Positions 52,488 through 61,353 of a DNA stretch of 64,000 bases are shown piece after piece; position 1 is the stretch's first letter; each line of letters begins with the position of its first letter. Both the position numbers and the translations under genes were made by a program. Source of the DNA: an uncultured Oscillospiraceae bacterium (GTDB taxonomy: Bacteria > Bacillota > Clostridia > Oscillospirales > Oscillospiraceae); assembly GCA_947631845.1 (NCBI GenBank), contig CANRMY010000001.1, positions 1 through 64,000 on the forward strand, in the 5' to 3' direction. The notes beneath the pieces are model-generated. The model ran no database searches, was not told the DNA's origin, and worked only from the letters and a program-made list of their open reading frames with translations.

Positions 52488-54473
52488 TTACTTTGTCAGC
52501 AGGATCAGGATCAGGAAGCCCATAGCGGCGCAGAAGCCCAGGCCAAAGAGCAGGAGAGAGTAGGAGACGCTTCCGGCGATGCGCTGGAGGGTGTAGCTCC
52601 GGCGGACGGCGGGGGTGTAGTCGCCCGGCTCATAATCCGCGTCCTCACGGGGCGGGATGGGCTTGGAGCGCAGAAGGGTATGGTTCAGCAGGGCCACGAC
52701 CCAGTCGGTGAGGTTGTCCAGGATCCTGCACACCAACGCGCCCAGGAAGGGGAGAAGCTTTTCGATGAGGGGCCGGTAGAGAAGATTTTCCAGATCCAGC
52801 CACGCGGGCCATAGGTTTACATAAATCCTTCTCCCACTCTCATCCCGGCGCGTCAGGAGCAGACGGATGACAAGGAAATAGACCGCCACGCCGATGGCAA
52901 GGGAGATCAGCGCCCCTTTGAGGTTGGTAAGGGAGAACCAGGCCACGGCGTGCTCCAGGGCCTCGCCGTTCATGAAGCCCTGCATGAGCCGTGCCGCGCC
53001 GCCCATGACGGAAGTGGGGAACAGACCCATCACCGGCAGAGCCAGGGCCGGTAAGGCGATAGCGAGGGCGGATTGCCAATTCATATAGGGCTTTTTCTCC
53101 ACGGGCTTATCGGGCTTTTCCACGAAAATCGCCACATAGAGCTTCGTCATATAGGCAACCGTCAGGCCGCCGGAGAGCAGGAACAGCCACTCCACCGCGT
53201 GATAGAGGCCCGTGGAAACGCCCCTCTCCGCCAAAAGCTCAATATACTCCACGATGGATTCGTGCAGAAGCGTCTTGCTGACGTACCCGTTCCAGAGGGG
53301 CACGCCGGCGATGCCCAGCGCCCCCATGAGAAAACAGACATTGAGAAGGGGCTTGTTCCGGCCCCAGCCGCGTATTTTGTTGAGATCCAGCTCGTGGAGG
53401 TTCATATACACCACCCCCGCGCACATAAAGAGCACCAGCTTGATGAGGGAGTGGTTCACCATATGCAGGCCCGTCCCCCAGACGGCCAGGGCGTTTTCTT
53501 CCCCCAGAAGCCCCTGCATCCCCGCGCCCACTAAAATGAAGCCGATCTGTGACATGGACGAGCAGGCCAGCGTGCGTTTCAGGTCGATGGAGAACACAGC
53601 CAGAACAGCGCCCAGGACCATGGTGATCACGCCCAGGGTCAGGATCACTTTGCCCCAGAGGGCGTCGCGCAGAAATACCCGCGCGGTGAGCACCAGGACG
53701 CCGAAGACGCCGGCCTTGGTGAGGATACCCGACAGCAGGGCCGAGGCCGGGGCGGGGGCCACCGGGTGGGCCTTGGGGAGCCAGATATGCAGGGGGAACA
53801 TGCCCGCCTTGGCCCCGAAGCCAAAGAGGATCAGCGCGCCGGGGAGATAGAGGACGGAGCCGTCCGCCAGGGCCTCCACCGCGCTGTGGAGCCGGTCAAA
53901 ATCCAGCGTTCCCAGCCGGTGCTCCAACAGGAAGAGGCCCATCAGCATGACCATGCCGCCGATGACCGCCACGGCCAGGTAGGTAGTCCCGGCCCGCATG
54001 GCGGCGGGCTTTTCGTCCTGGACCACCATCACGTAGCTGGTGAAGGACATGATCTCAAAGAAGATGAAAGTGGTAAAAAAGTCGTTGGAGAGGAACACCC
54101 CCGTCGTGGCCCCGCAGGTCAGGAGCGTAAAGAGATAATAGCGGCTGCGGTTCCGGTAGTGGGCCAGGTACTCCCTGGAGAAGACCGTCGTCATCATCCA
54201 CATGAGGGCGGCGATCAGGGCGTAGAGGGCCCGGAAGCCGTCCAGCTTAAAGAAGAGGCCCCGTCCGCAGATCCCGGGGAGGGAGAGGGAAAATTCACGT
54301 CCGCCGCACACAAAAGCTAAAAGGACGGCGCAGAGAAGAAACTCCGCGATCCCCACCGCGTCCGCCAGGTAGTCCCGGGCGGTCTTGCTCCGGCGGCCCA
54401 CCAGATAGGCCGCGAAAGCGCCCAGCATGGGGAAAAAGACCGGCAGAAGGAGAATCAAATCGTTCACAGCCAT
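52488..54473 (-). CDS. NuoL/MrpA-like proton-conducting membrane subunit
   Basis: This 661-residue polytopic protein is the largest of four antiporter-like subunits in the operon. It has the conserved TM Glu (E140 in FFEIMSF) and Lys (K222 in GAKAGMFPLHIWLP), plus HMVNHSLIKLVLFMCAGV. A C-terminal extension with lateral-helix character (about residues 540-660) recalls NuoL. It is the last gene of the operon, seven bases after its predecessor. It probably moves H+ or Na+ across the membrane. Confidence 0.88.
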   Translation of the reverse strand: MAVNDLILLLPVFFPMLGAFAAYLVGRRSKTARDYLADAVGIAEFLLCAVLLAFVCGGREFSLSLPGICGRGLFFKLDGFRALYALIAALMWMMTTVFSREYLAHYRNRSRYYLFTLLTCGATTGVFLSNDFFTTFIFFEIMSFTSYVMVVQDEKPAAMRAGTTYLAVAVIGGMVMLMGLFLLEHRLGTLDFDRLHSAVEALADGSVLYLPGALILFGFGAKAGMFPLHIWLPKAHPVAPAPASALLSGILTKAGVFGVLVLTARVFLRDALWGKVILTLGVITMVLGAVLAVFSIDLKRTLACSSMSQIGFILVGAGMQGLLGEENALAVWGTGLHMVNHSLIKLVLFMCAGVVYMNLHELDLNKIRGWGRNKPLLNVCFLMGALGIAGVPLWNGYVSKTLLHESIVEYIELLAERGVSTGLYHAVEWLFLLSGGLTVAYMTKLYVAIFVEKPDKPVEKKPYMNWQSALAIALPALALPVMGLFPTSVMGGAARLMQGFMNGEALEHAVAWFSLTNLKGALISLAIGVAVYFLVIRLLLTRRDESGRRIYVNLWPAWLDLENLLYRPLIEKLLPFLGALVCRILDNLTDWVVALLNHTLLRSKPIPPREDADYEPGDYTPAVRRSYTLQRIAGSVSYSLLLFGLGFCAAMGFLILILLTK

Positions 54474-54480
54474 CGCCTCC

Positions 54481-55950
54481 TTACAGCGTCCCCGCGGCTA
54501 TGCGGGAGAGAAGCTCTAAAAGTCCCTCGGAGCCCATGCCCAGGGCAGCCATGGCGGCCATGAGGACCACAAAGGGGAGCTTCATGTACCAGTTGGGATC
54601 CCGCGCCATCTCCAGACCGTGTCCGCCCTCGCCCGCCGGCGGGAAAAAGGCGTTGACCACGGGGGTGAACAGGTAGCAGGCGGTGAGAATGGCGGAGACG
54701 AGCAGCGCCGCCACGCCCAGCGTGGGGAGAAGGCCGCCCTCCGAAAGCGCCGCCGTGGCCAAGTTCCATTTGCTCAAAAAGCCCGGCAGCAGCGGCACGC
54801 CCACCAGCGCGGCGGAGGCCACGGCGAAGGCCGTAAAGGTCACGGGCATATACCGGCCCAGGCCCGTCAGCTCCGGCACAAATTCCCGGTGGGTCTTGTA
54901 CATGACGGCCCCGGCGCAGAAGAAAAGGGTGATCTTCATGACGCCGTGGAAAAGCATGTGGCTGAGCGCCCCCGCCAGCCCCGCCGGGGTCATCAGGGTG
55001 ACGCCGAAAAGAATATAGGAGAGATTGCTGACGGTGGAATAGGCAAGCCGCCGCTTCAAATGCTGTTCCCGGAGGGCCATAGCGGAGCCGAACACGACGG
55101 TGAACACCGCGAAGGACATGGCGGCAGCCTGCGCCCAGGTGCCGCGCAGAAGGGCCGTACCGAAGCAGTAGAAGGTCACCCGCATCACCGCGAAGGCGCC
55201 GGCCTTGACCACCGCCACCGCGTGGAGCAGGGCCGTCACAGGCGTGGGAGCCACGCCGGCAGTGGGGAGCCAGGAATGGAAGGGGAACACCGCCGCCTTG
55301 ACGCCAAAGCCGAAGAAGCAGAGCAGATAGGCGATCAGCACCAGGGTGCGCCGGGGCGGATCGGCGCTCATGAACCCGCCGTAGGCGAAGGTCAGGGACG
55401 GGTCGCCGTAGGCGTAGAGCACGATGAGTCCCAAAAAGGCGCAGGCCGCGCCACCGATGGAGAAGCCCAGATATTTCATGCCCGCCCGAACGGAACGCCT
55501 GTCGCCGGAGTGCATCACCAGGGGGAGCGTGGCCAGCGTCAGAAGCTCGTAAAAGAGATACAGCGTGATGAGATTGGCGCTCTGGGCGATGCCCAGGGTG
55601 ACGCCGTAGGAGACGGTGTAAAAGGCAAAAAATCTGTCGTCCCCGCCCTCGTGCTTGATGTACTCAAAGGCGTAGAGGGAGGAAAGGGGCCACAGGAACG
55701 CCACCAGCCCCGCGAAAACGCCCGTCAGGCCGTCAAAGGCCAGGACGATGTGGAGCTTATCCGTCAGGGGAAAGACCGTCAGCGGCCCTTCAGGGCGGTC
55801 AAGGAGCAGGCAAAAAACGATGAGCGAGGTCAGCACAACGGCGGATCCCACATAAATCTCCCGGTGAAGCCGCTTTTTGAATCTCCAGAGGGGCAAAAGC
55901 GCGCCGGAGAAGATGGGCAGGAGGATCGAGACGATCATAAGAGCTTTCAT
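54481..55950 (-). CDS. Proton-conducting transporter subunit (NuoN/MrpD-like) 3
   Basis: This 489-residue membrane protein has the key TM5 Glu (E135 in YLFYELLTLATL), TM7 Lys (K218 in GFGVKAAVFPFHSWLP) and a distal Lys in HMLFHGVMKITLFFCAGA. The start ATG at 55950 follows GGAGGCGCGCT; earlier in-frame sequence overlaps the previous gene. Its paralogues flank it on both sides. Confidence 0.87.
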   Translation of the reverse strand: MKALMIVSILLPIFSGALLPLWRFKKRLHREIYVGSAVVLTSLIVFCLLLDRPEGPLTVFPLTDKLHIVLAFDGLTGVFAGLVAFLWPLSSLYAFEYIKHEGGDDRFFAFYTVSYGVTLGIAQSANLITLYLFYELLTLATLPLVMHSGDRRSVRAGMKYLGFSIGGAACAFLGLIVLYAYGDPSLTFAYGGFMSADPPRRTLVLIAYLLCFFGFGVKAAVFPFHSWLPTAGVAPTPVTALLHAVAVVKAGAFAVMRVTFYCFGTALLRGTWAQAAAMSFAVFTVVFGSAMALREQHLKRRLAYSTVSNLSYILFGVTLMTPAGLAGALSHMLFHGVMKITLFFCAGAVMYKTHREFVPELTGLGRYMPVTFTAFAVASAALVGVPLLPGFLSKWNLATAALSEGGLLPTLGVAALLVSAILTACYLFTPVVNAFFPPAGEGGHGLEMARDPNWYMKLPFVVLMAAMAALGMGSEGLLELLSRIAAGTL

Positions 55951-55963
55951 AGCGCGCCTCCCT

Positions 55964-57439
55964 TCAGACGAGCGTCCCCGCCAGGGCGGAGACAAAGCCG
56001 GTGATCAAGCCGGGGAAAAGGCCGGTCAAAAACGTCAGAACGGTGAGAAACACCAGGGGAAGGGTGATCCAAAGCGTGGGCTCACGTTTTTGAAGGGTGG
56101 AGTAGTCAAAATCCGCGCCGGGGAGGAACGCGGCAATGGAGATCGAGACCAGATACCCGGCGGTGAGCAGGGCGCTGATCAGCAGGACGACCGGGCCGAG
56201 CCAGGAAAAAACAGGTATGCCCGATCGCAGAGCGCCCTGGGCCAGATACCACTTGCTCACAAAGCCCCCCAGGGGCGGGATCCCCACCAGGCCCAGTGAA
56301 CAGAGGGTGAAGCACCACATGGTGACGGGCATCTCCTTGCCGATGCCGCGAAGCTCCCGCACATCCTTCCGGCCGGTCTTTAAAATCACCGCGCCGGCGG
56401 TGAAAAAGAGCGCGTCCTTGATGGCGGAGTGGACGGCCACATGGAGCGCCGCGCCCACAAGGGCCGTGGGCTCCAGAAGCGCCAGCCCGAACAGGATATA
56501 GGACACCTGGCTGACGGTGGAATAGGCCAGGCGCTTTTTGAAGATTTTTTCCTTGTACGCCAGCATGGAGCCCAGGAACACGGTGATCAGCGTCAGGGTG
56601 AGTAAGGCATACTGCACCCAGGTCTCCCGCAGAAAACCGGCGCCGAACTGGTAAAAGACCACGCGGATGACGCTGAGCACGCCGGCCTTGGTGATGACGC
56701 CGGACAGCAGGGCGGAGGCCCCGGCGGGCGCCTCCGGATGGGCGGCGGGCAGCCAGGCGTGGAGGGGGAACAGGCCGGCCTTGGCCCCGAAGCCCAAGAC
56801 GGAGAGGAAAGCGGCGGTCAGCAAAAGCGCCTCATGTCCCACAACCTTGTCCGGATCCAGCACGCCGCCGGGGACAAAGGCCGTGGAGACGCCGTAGGTA
56901 TGGAGGACAAAAAAGCCGAAAAGGCCCAGGCACGCGCCGAAAACGGAGTAGAAAAGGTACTTGAGGCCCCCGCGCCTGGCCGCCCCCGTCTGGGTGTGGA
57001 GGGCCAGGGGCGCGGAGAGCAGGGTCATCAGCTCAAACCCCAGGTAGAGCGTCAGATAGTTGCCGGCAAAGCAGAGCACCATCAGCGCGCCCTCCGACAG
57101 GAGCAGAAAGGCGTAATACCGGCCCCGGTTCTCCTCGTGGAGCATATATTCCTGGGAAAAGAGGCCGGACATCAGCCACATAAAGGCCGCCAGAAGCGAA
57201 AAGAGCTTCCCGAAGCCGTCCAGGGAGAGGGTGAGACAGAGACCGGCGGACAGACGCGCCAGCGTCAGGCTGTCCCGGACAAGGAGGGCGCAGAGGACCG
57301 TGAAGACAAGCTCCGCCATCAGGATCCCCACCACAAAAAAGCGGCGGGCGCCGTCGTTTTTCAGCGCCTTAACGTTCAGCGTAAAGGCCGCCGCCACGGG
57401 CAGGAGAACGGGGAGCAGGAGAAGATACCGTGTTTCCAT
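55964..57439 (-). CDS. Proton-conducting transporter subunit (NuoN/MrpD-like) 2
   Basis: This 491-residue membrane protein has E136 in LYLGFELMTL, K220 in GFGAKAGLFPLHAWLP and the distal HVAVHSAIKDALFFTAGA. The ATG at 57439 is chosen because GGGAGG lies five bases ahead; a GTG at 57454 overlaps the upstream stop. It is similar in plan to the two neighbouring subunits, suggesting gene duplication. Confidence 0.87.
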   Translation of the reverse strand: METRYLLLLPVLLPVAAAFTLNVKALKNDGARRFFVVGILMAELVFTVLCALLVRDSLTLARLSAGLCLTLSLDGFGKLFSLLAAFMWLMSGLFSQEYMLHEENRGRYYAFLLLSEGALMVLCFAGNYLTLYLGFELMTLLSAPLALHTQTGAARRGGLKYLFYSVFGACLGLFGFFVLHTYGVSTAFVPGGVLDPDKVVGHEALLLTAAFLSVLGFGAKAGLFPLHAWLPAAHPEAPAGASALLSGVITKAGVLSVIRVVFYQFGAGFLRETWVQYALLTLTLITVFLGSMLAYKEKIFKKRLAYSTVSQVSYILFGLALLEPTALVGAALHVAVHSAIKDALFFTAGAVILKTGRKDVRELRGIGKEMPVTMWCFTLCSLGLVGIPPLGGFVSKWYLAQGALRSGIPVFSWLGPVVLLISALLTAGYLVSISIAAFLPGADFDYSTLQKREPTLWITLPLVFLTVLTFLTGLFPGLITGFVSALAGTLV

Positions 57440-57450
57440 ACGCGCCTCCC

Positions 57451-58950
57451 TCACATGCCGAACAGGGCCAGGCCCTGCCGCACCGCGCCCACCACATATT
57501 CGGAGAACGCCCCGAAGCCGATGTTGAGGAGCACGAAAGCCACCGTGGCAAAGGCGTAATCGGCCCGATAACGCACGCGCAGGCCCTTGTATTCCGCCTG
57601 TTCACGCGCGGAAAACAGGTTGAAGATCACGGGGACGTAGTAGAGGGCGTTCAACAGCGTACTGACGGCAATGGCGATCAGGGCCATGACCGTGGTGACC
57701 GTCCCCGACTCCAGCGCGCCGGCGGTAAGCTCCAGCTTGGTGACAAAGCCGGCGAAGAAGGGGATCCCGATCATGGACAGGGCGCCCACGGTGAAGGCGA
57801 GTCCGCCCAGGGGATCGCGCCGGCCCGCGCCGGCGATGGCGTCCATGGACTTGTGGCCGCCGGAAACGTCCATAAAGCCGCCGGCGGCGATAAAGAGCAT
57901 GGGCTTGGTGATGGCGTGGACCAGGATCTGTACGCAGGCCGCCGTGACGCCCAGCTCAGAGTGGAGGCCCAGCCCCAGGTAGATATACCCCACCTGGGCC
58001 ACGGAGGAATAGGCCAGCATCCGCTTCAGATCCCGCTCCCGGAGCGCCCCCACGGAGCCGAGGATCATCGCCAGCGCGCCAAAGACGAACAAAAACCAGC
58101 TGACCTGCTCCGAGACAATGATCTCCAGGCCGAAAACGCGGTAGAAGATCTTGATCAGCACAATGATGTAGCCCTTCAGCACAAGGCCGGAGAGAATGGC
58201 GCTGGAGGACGCCGTGGCGCTGCCGTGGGCGTCGGGAAGCCAGGAGTGGAAGGGAAAGAGAGCGCTTTTGACGGCCAGTCCCACGGAGAAAAGGCCGATG
58301 ATCACGGTGAGCGGCAGGGAATATTCGCCGGTGGCGAAGATCGTCCGCACCTTTTCCGCGATGCTGGGCATGAGAAGTTCGCCGGTGATGCCGTAGAGAA
58401 TGACGATGCCCAGGAGAAAAAGGCCGGAGCCCAAAAGGCTCATGATCAGATACCGTGTGGTGGCCACCAGCGTTTTGGCGGAGCTTTTCAGCATCACCAG
58501 GGCACAGGAGGCGATGGTATTGATCTCCACGAACACATAGGCGGTAAAGAGGTCGTTGGTGTAGATCAGGGCGAACAGGGAGCTCATCAGGAGCGAACAC
58601 ATGGTAAAATAGAGATTCGTCTTTTCCGGCTCGCAGTCGGCGAAGATGTGGTGCATCCCGCCCAGCAGGGAGAGAAGCATCACGCCGGAAAAGGCCGTGG
58701 CCATCAGCGCCTCCAGCACCCCTACGCGGATCTCGTTGCCCCAGGGGGCGTTCCACTTGCCCATGCGGTAGATGTAATACTCTCCTGTCTTCAGGGTGTA
58801 GAGAAGGACGCTGAAGCTCATCAGGGTCGTCAGCGTCAGCCAGACAAGGCAAAGCCCCCGGGCCTTCTTTCCCTTGAGCACGGCGCAAAAGACGCCGCAA
58901 GTCAGGGAGAAGACGATGGTGATAAAGGGGAAATTCTGAACAAGCTCCAT
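57451..58950 (-). CDS. Proton-conducting transporter subunit (MrpD-like) 1
   Basis: This 499-residue membrane protein has E142 in AYVFVEINTIASCAL, K228 in GLAVKSALFPFHSWLPDAHG and QILVHAITKPMLFIAAGG. By position after the C subunit it corresponds to MrpD/MnhD. Its start shares a base with the stop of that gene (TGATG). All charged residues thought to carry protons in this fold are present. Confidence 0.88.
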   Translation of the reverse strand: MELVQNFPFITIVFSLTCGVFCAVLKGKKARGLCLVWLTLTTLMSFSVLLYTLKTGEYYIYRMGKWNAPWGNEIRVGVLEALMATAFSGVMLLSLLGGMHHIFADCEPEKTNLYFTMCSLLMSSLFALIYTNDLFTAYVFVEINTIASCALVMLKSSAKTLVATTRYLIMSLLGSGLFLLGIVILYGITGELLMPSIAEKVRTIFATGEYSLPLTVIIGLFSVGLAVKSALFPFHSWLPDAHGSATASSSAILSGLVLKGYIIVLIKIFYRVFGLEIIVSEQVSWFLFVFGALAMILGSVGALRERDLKRMLAYSSVAQVGYIYLGLGLHSELGVTAACVQILVHAITKPMLFIAAGGFMDVSGGHKSMDAIAGAGRRDPLGGLAFTVGALSMIGIPFFAGFVTKLELTAGALESGTVTTVMALIAIAVSTLLNALYYVPVIFNLFSAREQAEYKGLRVRYRADYAFATVAFVLLNIGFGAFSEYVVGAVRQGLALFGM

Positions 58951-59333
58951 CAATCCCGCTCCTTTCGGGCAAGATGCGTGATCTCGTCGATGTCCAGGGT
59001 GTGGAACCTGTCATAGAGCCGGCAGGTGAGGGCCAGCAGAAAGGCCGTCACGGACACGGAGACCACGATTCCGGTGAGCACAAGGCCGGTAGGGATGGGG
59101 TTGACGTACCGGGAGGGATCCGTATTGCCGTCGGTGATGATGGGGGCCAGACGGCCGGCGATGTACCCCTTGGCGGCCAGGAAAAGATAGAGCCCGGAGT
59201 CCATGAAGTTGAGGCCGATGATCTTCTTCAGCAGATTGCGGTGCATGAGCAGCGTGGTGAAGCCGATGCCGAAGAGGATCATGGCGGCAGTCTCATAATA
59301 GTTGGTGAAAAGACGCTCTAAAAACGCGGGCAT
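58950..59333 (-). CDS. NuoK/MnhC-like subunit
   Basis: This 127-residue protein has three hydrophobic helices (AAMILFGIGFTTLLM; GLNFMDSGLYLFLAAKG; GLVLTGIVVSVSVTAFLLAL). The segment PIPTGLVLTGIVVSV(S) is the family signature, seen in both MrpC and NuoK. The start ATG at 59333 lies one base after the previous stop. It links to the D-type subunit. Confidence 0.86.
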   Translation of the reverse strand: MPAFLERLFTNYYETAAMILFGIGFTTLLMHRNLLKKIIGLNFMDSGLYLFLAAKGYIAGRLAPIITDGNTDPSRYVNPIPTGLVLTGIVVSVSVTAFLLALTCRLYDRFHTLDIDEITHLARKERD

Positions 59334-59334
59334 A

Positions 59335-60303
59335 TCAAAGCCCTCCCTTCCGAAACAGGGCGTAGAAGCAGTACATGGTGCAGGCCACCTCGAAGCCCAC
59401 GGCGATGTTGATGGGCAGGATGAGGCCGCCGCTGACAATGCCGCCGGGGATCCCCAGCCAGACGTGATCGTCCCATCCGTTGGCGCCCATGTAGATGAAA
59501 TAGGCCATCAGCAGGGCGTAGACGGTGAGGCAGGCGGTTTTGACCGCGTGGTACATCTCGTCGCCGAAAAAGCGCTCGGTGCGCTTAAAGCCGAAGGCCA
59601 CGGAGTTCAGGATCAGCCCCGCTCCCATGATGGCGCCGCCGGAAAAGCCGCCGCCGGGGGAGGAGGTGCCGTTTAAGATCACATAGAGGCCGAAGATGAA
59701 GGCCAGAGGCACCAAAATTTTGGCGGCCTTCCGCAAAATGAGATCGCTGTTGGGCTCATAATCCATGTCCCCGCCCACCCTGTCGGGATCCAGCAGCTTC
59801 CCCCGTTTGCGCTCGGAGGGATCCACCCGCAAAAGGACGATAACGCTGCAGGCGGCCACAAAGAGGACGTGGGCCTCTCCCAGCGTATCAAAGCCGCGGT
59901 AGGCGGAGATCATGCCGGCCACGGCGTTGGTGGCACCGGTCTCCTCGATGGATTTGGAAACATACCGCTCCACCACCTCGTTGACCGCCGGGTTTTCGGC
60001 GCTTCCAAAGGCAGGCAGGAAGCTGACCACTGACAGCAGGACGCCGATAAGCGTCACGCAGATGAAGACGGAGGCGATGCGGTAGAGGTCGCGGAACAGC
60101 TCAAATCCCTTTTGGGAAAACCAGCTCATAAGCCGCGCGCCTACGGGCTTTTCGGCGTGCTGGACAGAGTGGAGCCAGCGGTTTTCCGGGATGTCGGTAT
60201 CCAGCGTGTCCTTTTGGGCAGGGGAGAGGGTGTAATCCTCCTCCCGGAAGGAGCCGCTCTCCACAAAGGAGACAAGCCGCGCAAGAAAGCCGTCACTCCT
60301 CAT
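59335..60303 (-). CDS. MbhE-MnhB fusion subunit
   Basis: This 322-residue protein has an N-terminal soluble segment (~65 residues) and a first membrane helix, then an MbhE-like region (AVAGMISAYRGFDTLGEAHV, a highly conserved MrpA/MbhE tail motif), and a C-terminal MnhB domain (VPLAFIFGLYVILNGTSSPG, GGFSGGAIMGAGLILNSVAF). In Mrp the first part belongs to the MrpA C-terminus; in Mbh hydrogenases it is separate. It overlaps the previous gene by 11 bases. Confidence 0.85.
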   Translation of the reverse strand: MRSDGFLARLVSFVESGSFREEDYTLSPAQKDTLDTDIPENRWLHSVQHAEKPVGARLMSWFSQKGFELFRDLYRIASVFICVTLIGVLLSVVSFLPAFGSAENPAVNEVVERYVSKSIEETGATNAVAGMISAYRGFDTLGEAHVLFVAACSVIVLLRVDPSERKRGKLLDPDRVGGDMDYEPNSDLILRKAAKILVPLAFIFGLYVILNGTSSPGGGFSGGAIMGAGLILNSVAFGFKRTERFFGDEMYHAVKTACLTVYALLMAYFIYMGANGWDDHVWLGIPGGIVSGGLILPINIAVGFEVACTMYCFYALFRKGGL

Positions 60304-60571
60304 CGCTGTCGTCCTCCTCCCGCTTGGCGTCCTCGGCCTTGATGGCGTGGATCTTCTTGAGGGTGGCGAAGAAGAGCAAGCTTGTAACGCCGGCGCCCAC
60401 AGCGGCCTCAGTGATGGCCAGATCCGGCGCCTCCAGCGTCAGCCAGAGCACCGACATGATCAGCGAGAAGCCCATAAAGATGATGATGGAGGCCAGCAGA
60501 TTCCGGGTCACGCTGACCGATATGGCGCAGATGATGAGAAACGCCAAAAGGATCCCTTCAAAAAGCGTCAT
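60293..60571 (-). CDS. DUF4040 (MbhD-like) subunit
   Basis: This 92-residue protein has three helices, with LTLEAPDLAITEAAVGAGVT as the hallmark also found in the MrpA C-terminal region and MbhD. The C-terminus is acidic (KREEDDSDEE). The ATG at 60571 has GGAGG ten bases ahead and overlaps the G-subunit stop by four bases. As a separate gene it shows the Mbh-type rather than the fused MrpA layout. Confidence 0.85.
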   Translation of the reverse strand: MTLFEGILLAFLIICAISVSVTRNLLASIIIFMGFSLIMSVLWLTLEAPDLAITEAAVGAGVTSLLFFATLKKIHAIKAEDAKREEDDSDEE

Positions 60572-60972
60572 TTTTCTTTTTCCTCCTTCCGTATGTCCTC
60601 CAGGGCCTGGCGGCGCATCTCCACAGTTCCGCGCTCGAAGCCCTGCTCGTCGGAGTCGTCGGTATTGGCCTCGGCGGAGTATTTCCCCACGGTCATTTCC
60701 ATCAGCATGATGAGGTGGCTGGCCACAGGGCTGGTGATCCACACCAGCGCAACGACAGCCAGGAGCTTCAGCGTGGTCACGTTGAGCCCGTTGTAAAAGC
60801 AGGCGCCCAAAATCACTCCCAAAAGGCCCAGAGTGTCGCCCAGGGCGGCGGAGTGCATCCGGTTCAGGGCAAATTTAAAGCGGAAGTTCCCGATAACGGA
60901 GGTGACGATGAAAAAGAGACCGAAGGCGAGGCAGAATGTGCCCAAAAGGAAGCGGATCCAATGCGCTGTCAT
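60568..60972 (-). CDS. MnhG/MrpG-like antiporter subunit
   Basis: This 134-residue protein has three helices and the family motif RMHSAALGDTLGLLGVILG. The C-terminal ~45 residues are charged and cytoplasmic. It overlaps both neighbours by four bases. MrpG is a small structural subunit of the antiporter complex. Confidence 0.88.
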   Translation of the reverse strand: MTAHWIRFLLGTFCLAFGLFFIVTSVIGNFRFKFALNRMHSAALGDTLGLLGVILGACFYNGLNVTTLKLLAVVALVWITSPVASHLIMLMEMTVGKYSAEANTDDSDEQGFERGTVEMRRQALEDIRKEEKEK

Positions 60973-61352
60973 GAGTTATCCCTCCTGTGATGGCGTTCCG
61001 CGTGGGCCTTACGGGTGGCCCTGCGGTTTTCCCGGTGGCGCTGACGGCTCTTTTGCTGGTCAAGCCGCCACTGGCGGTAGACGCCGATATCCATTTTGGT
61101 GAGGACCGCCACGGCCAGAAAGCTGAACATGGCGTAGACGATGGCGATATCCACCAGCCAGTCCTCCCGGAGCCGCAGGACCAGGCAGACGATAAGGCAG
61201 ATGGACTGGGTGCCGATCATATTGACGCCCACGATCCGGTCGGACATCCTGGGGCCGATAAAGGTCCGCGTCAGCATCGCCAGGGCACAGGCGGCCAGAA
61301 CCACCATGGCGGCGGTCAGGATGGGCGGAGCCAGCGTTGTCAACGGATCCAT
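60969..61352 (-). CDS. MnhF/MrpF-like antiporter subunit
   Basis: This 127-residue protein has three helices with the signature RTFIGPRMSDRIVGVNMIGT and the functionally important Asp in LVDIAIVYAMFSFLA. The C-terminus is very basic (Arg/His/Lys-rich, about 30 residues), which is unusual for MrpF. ATG 61352 follows GGGAGGAG by seven bases. Confidence 0.88.
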   Translation of the reverse strand: MDPLTTLAPPILTAAMVVLAACALAMLTRTFIGPRMSDRIVGVNMIGTQSICLIVCLVLRLREDWLVDIAIVYAMFSFLAVAVLTKMDIGVYRQWRLDQQKSRQRHRENRRATRKAHAERHHRRDNS

Positions 61353-61353
61353 G

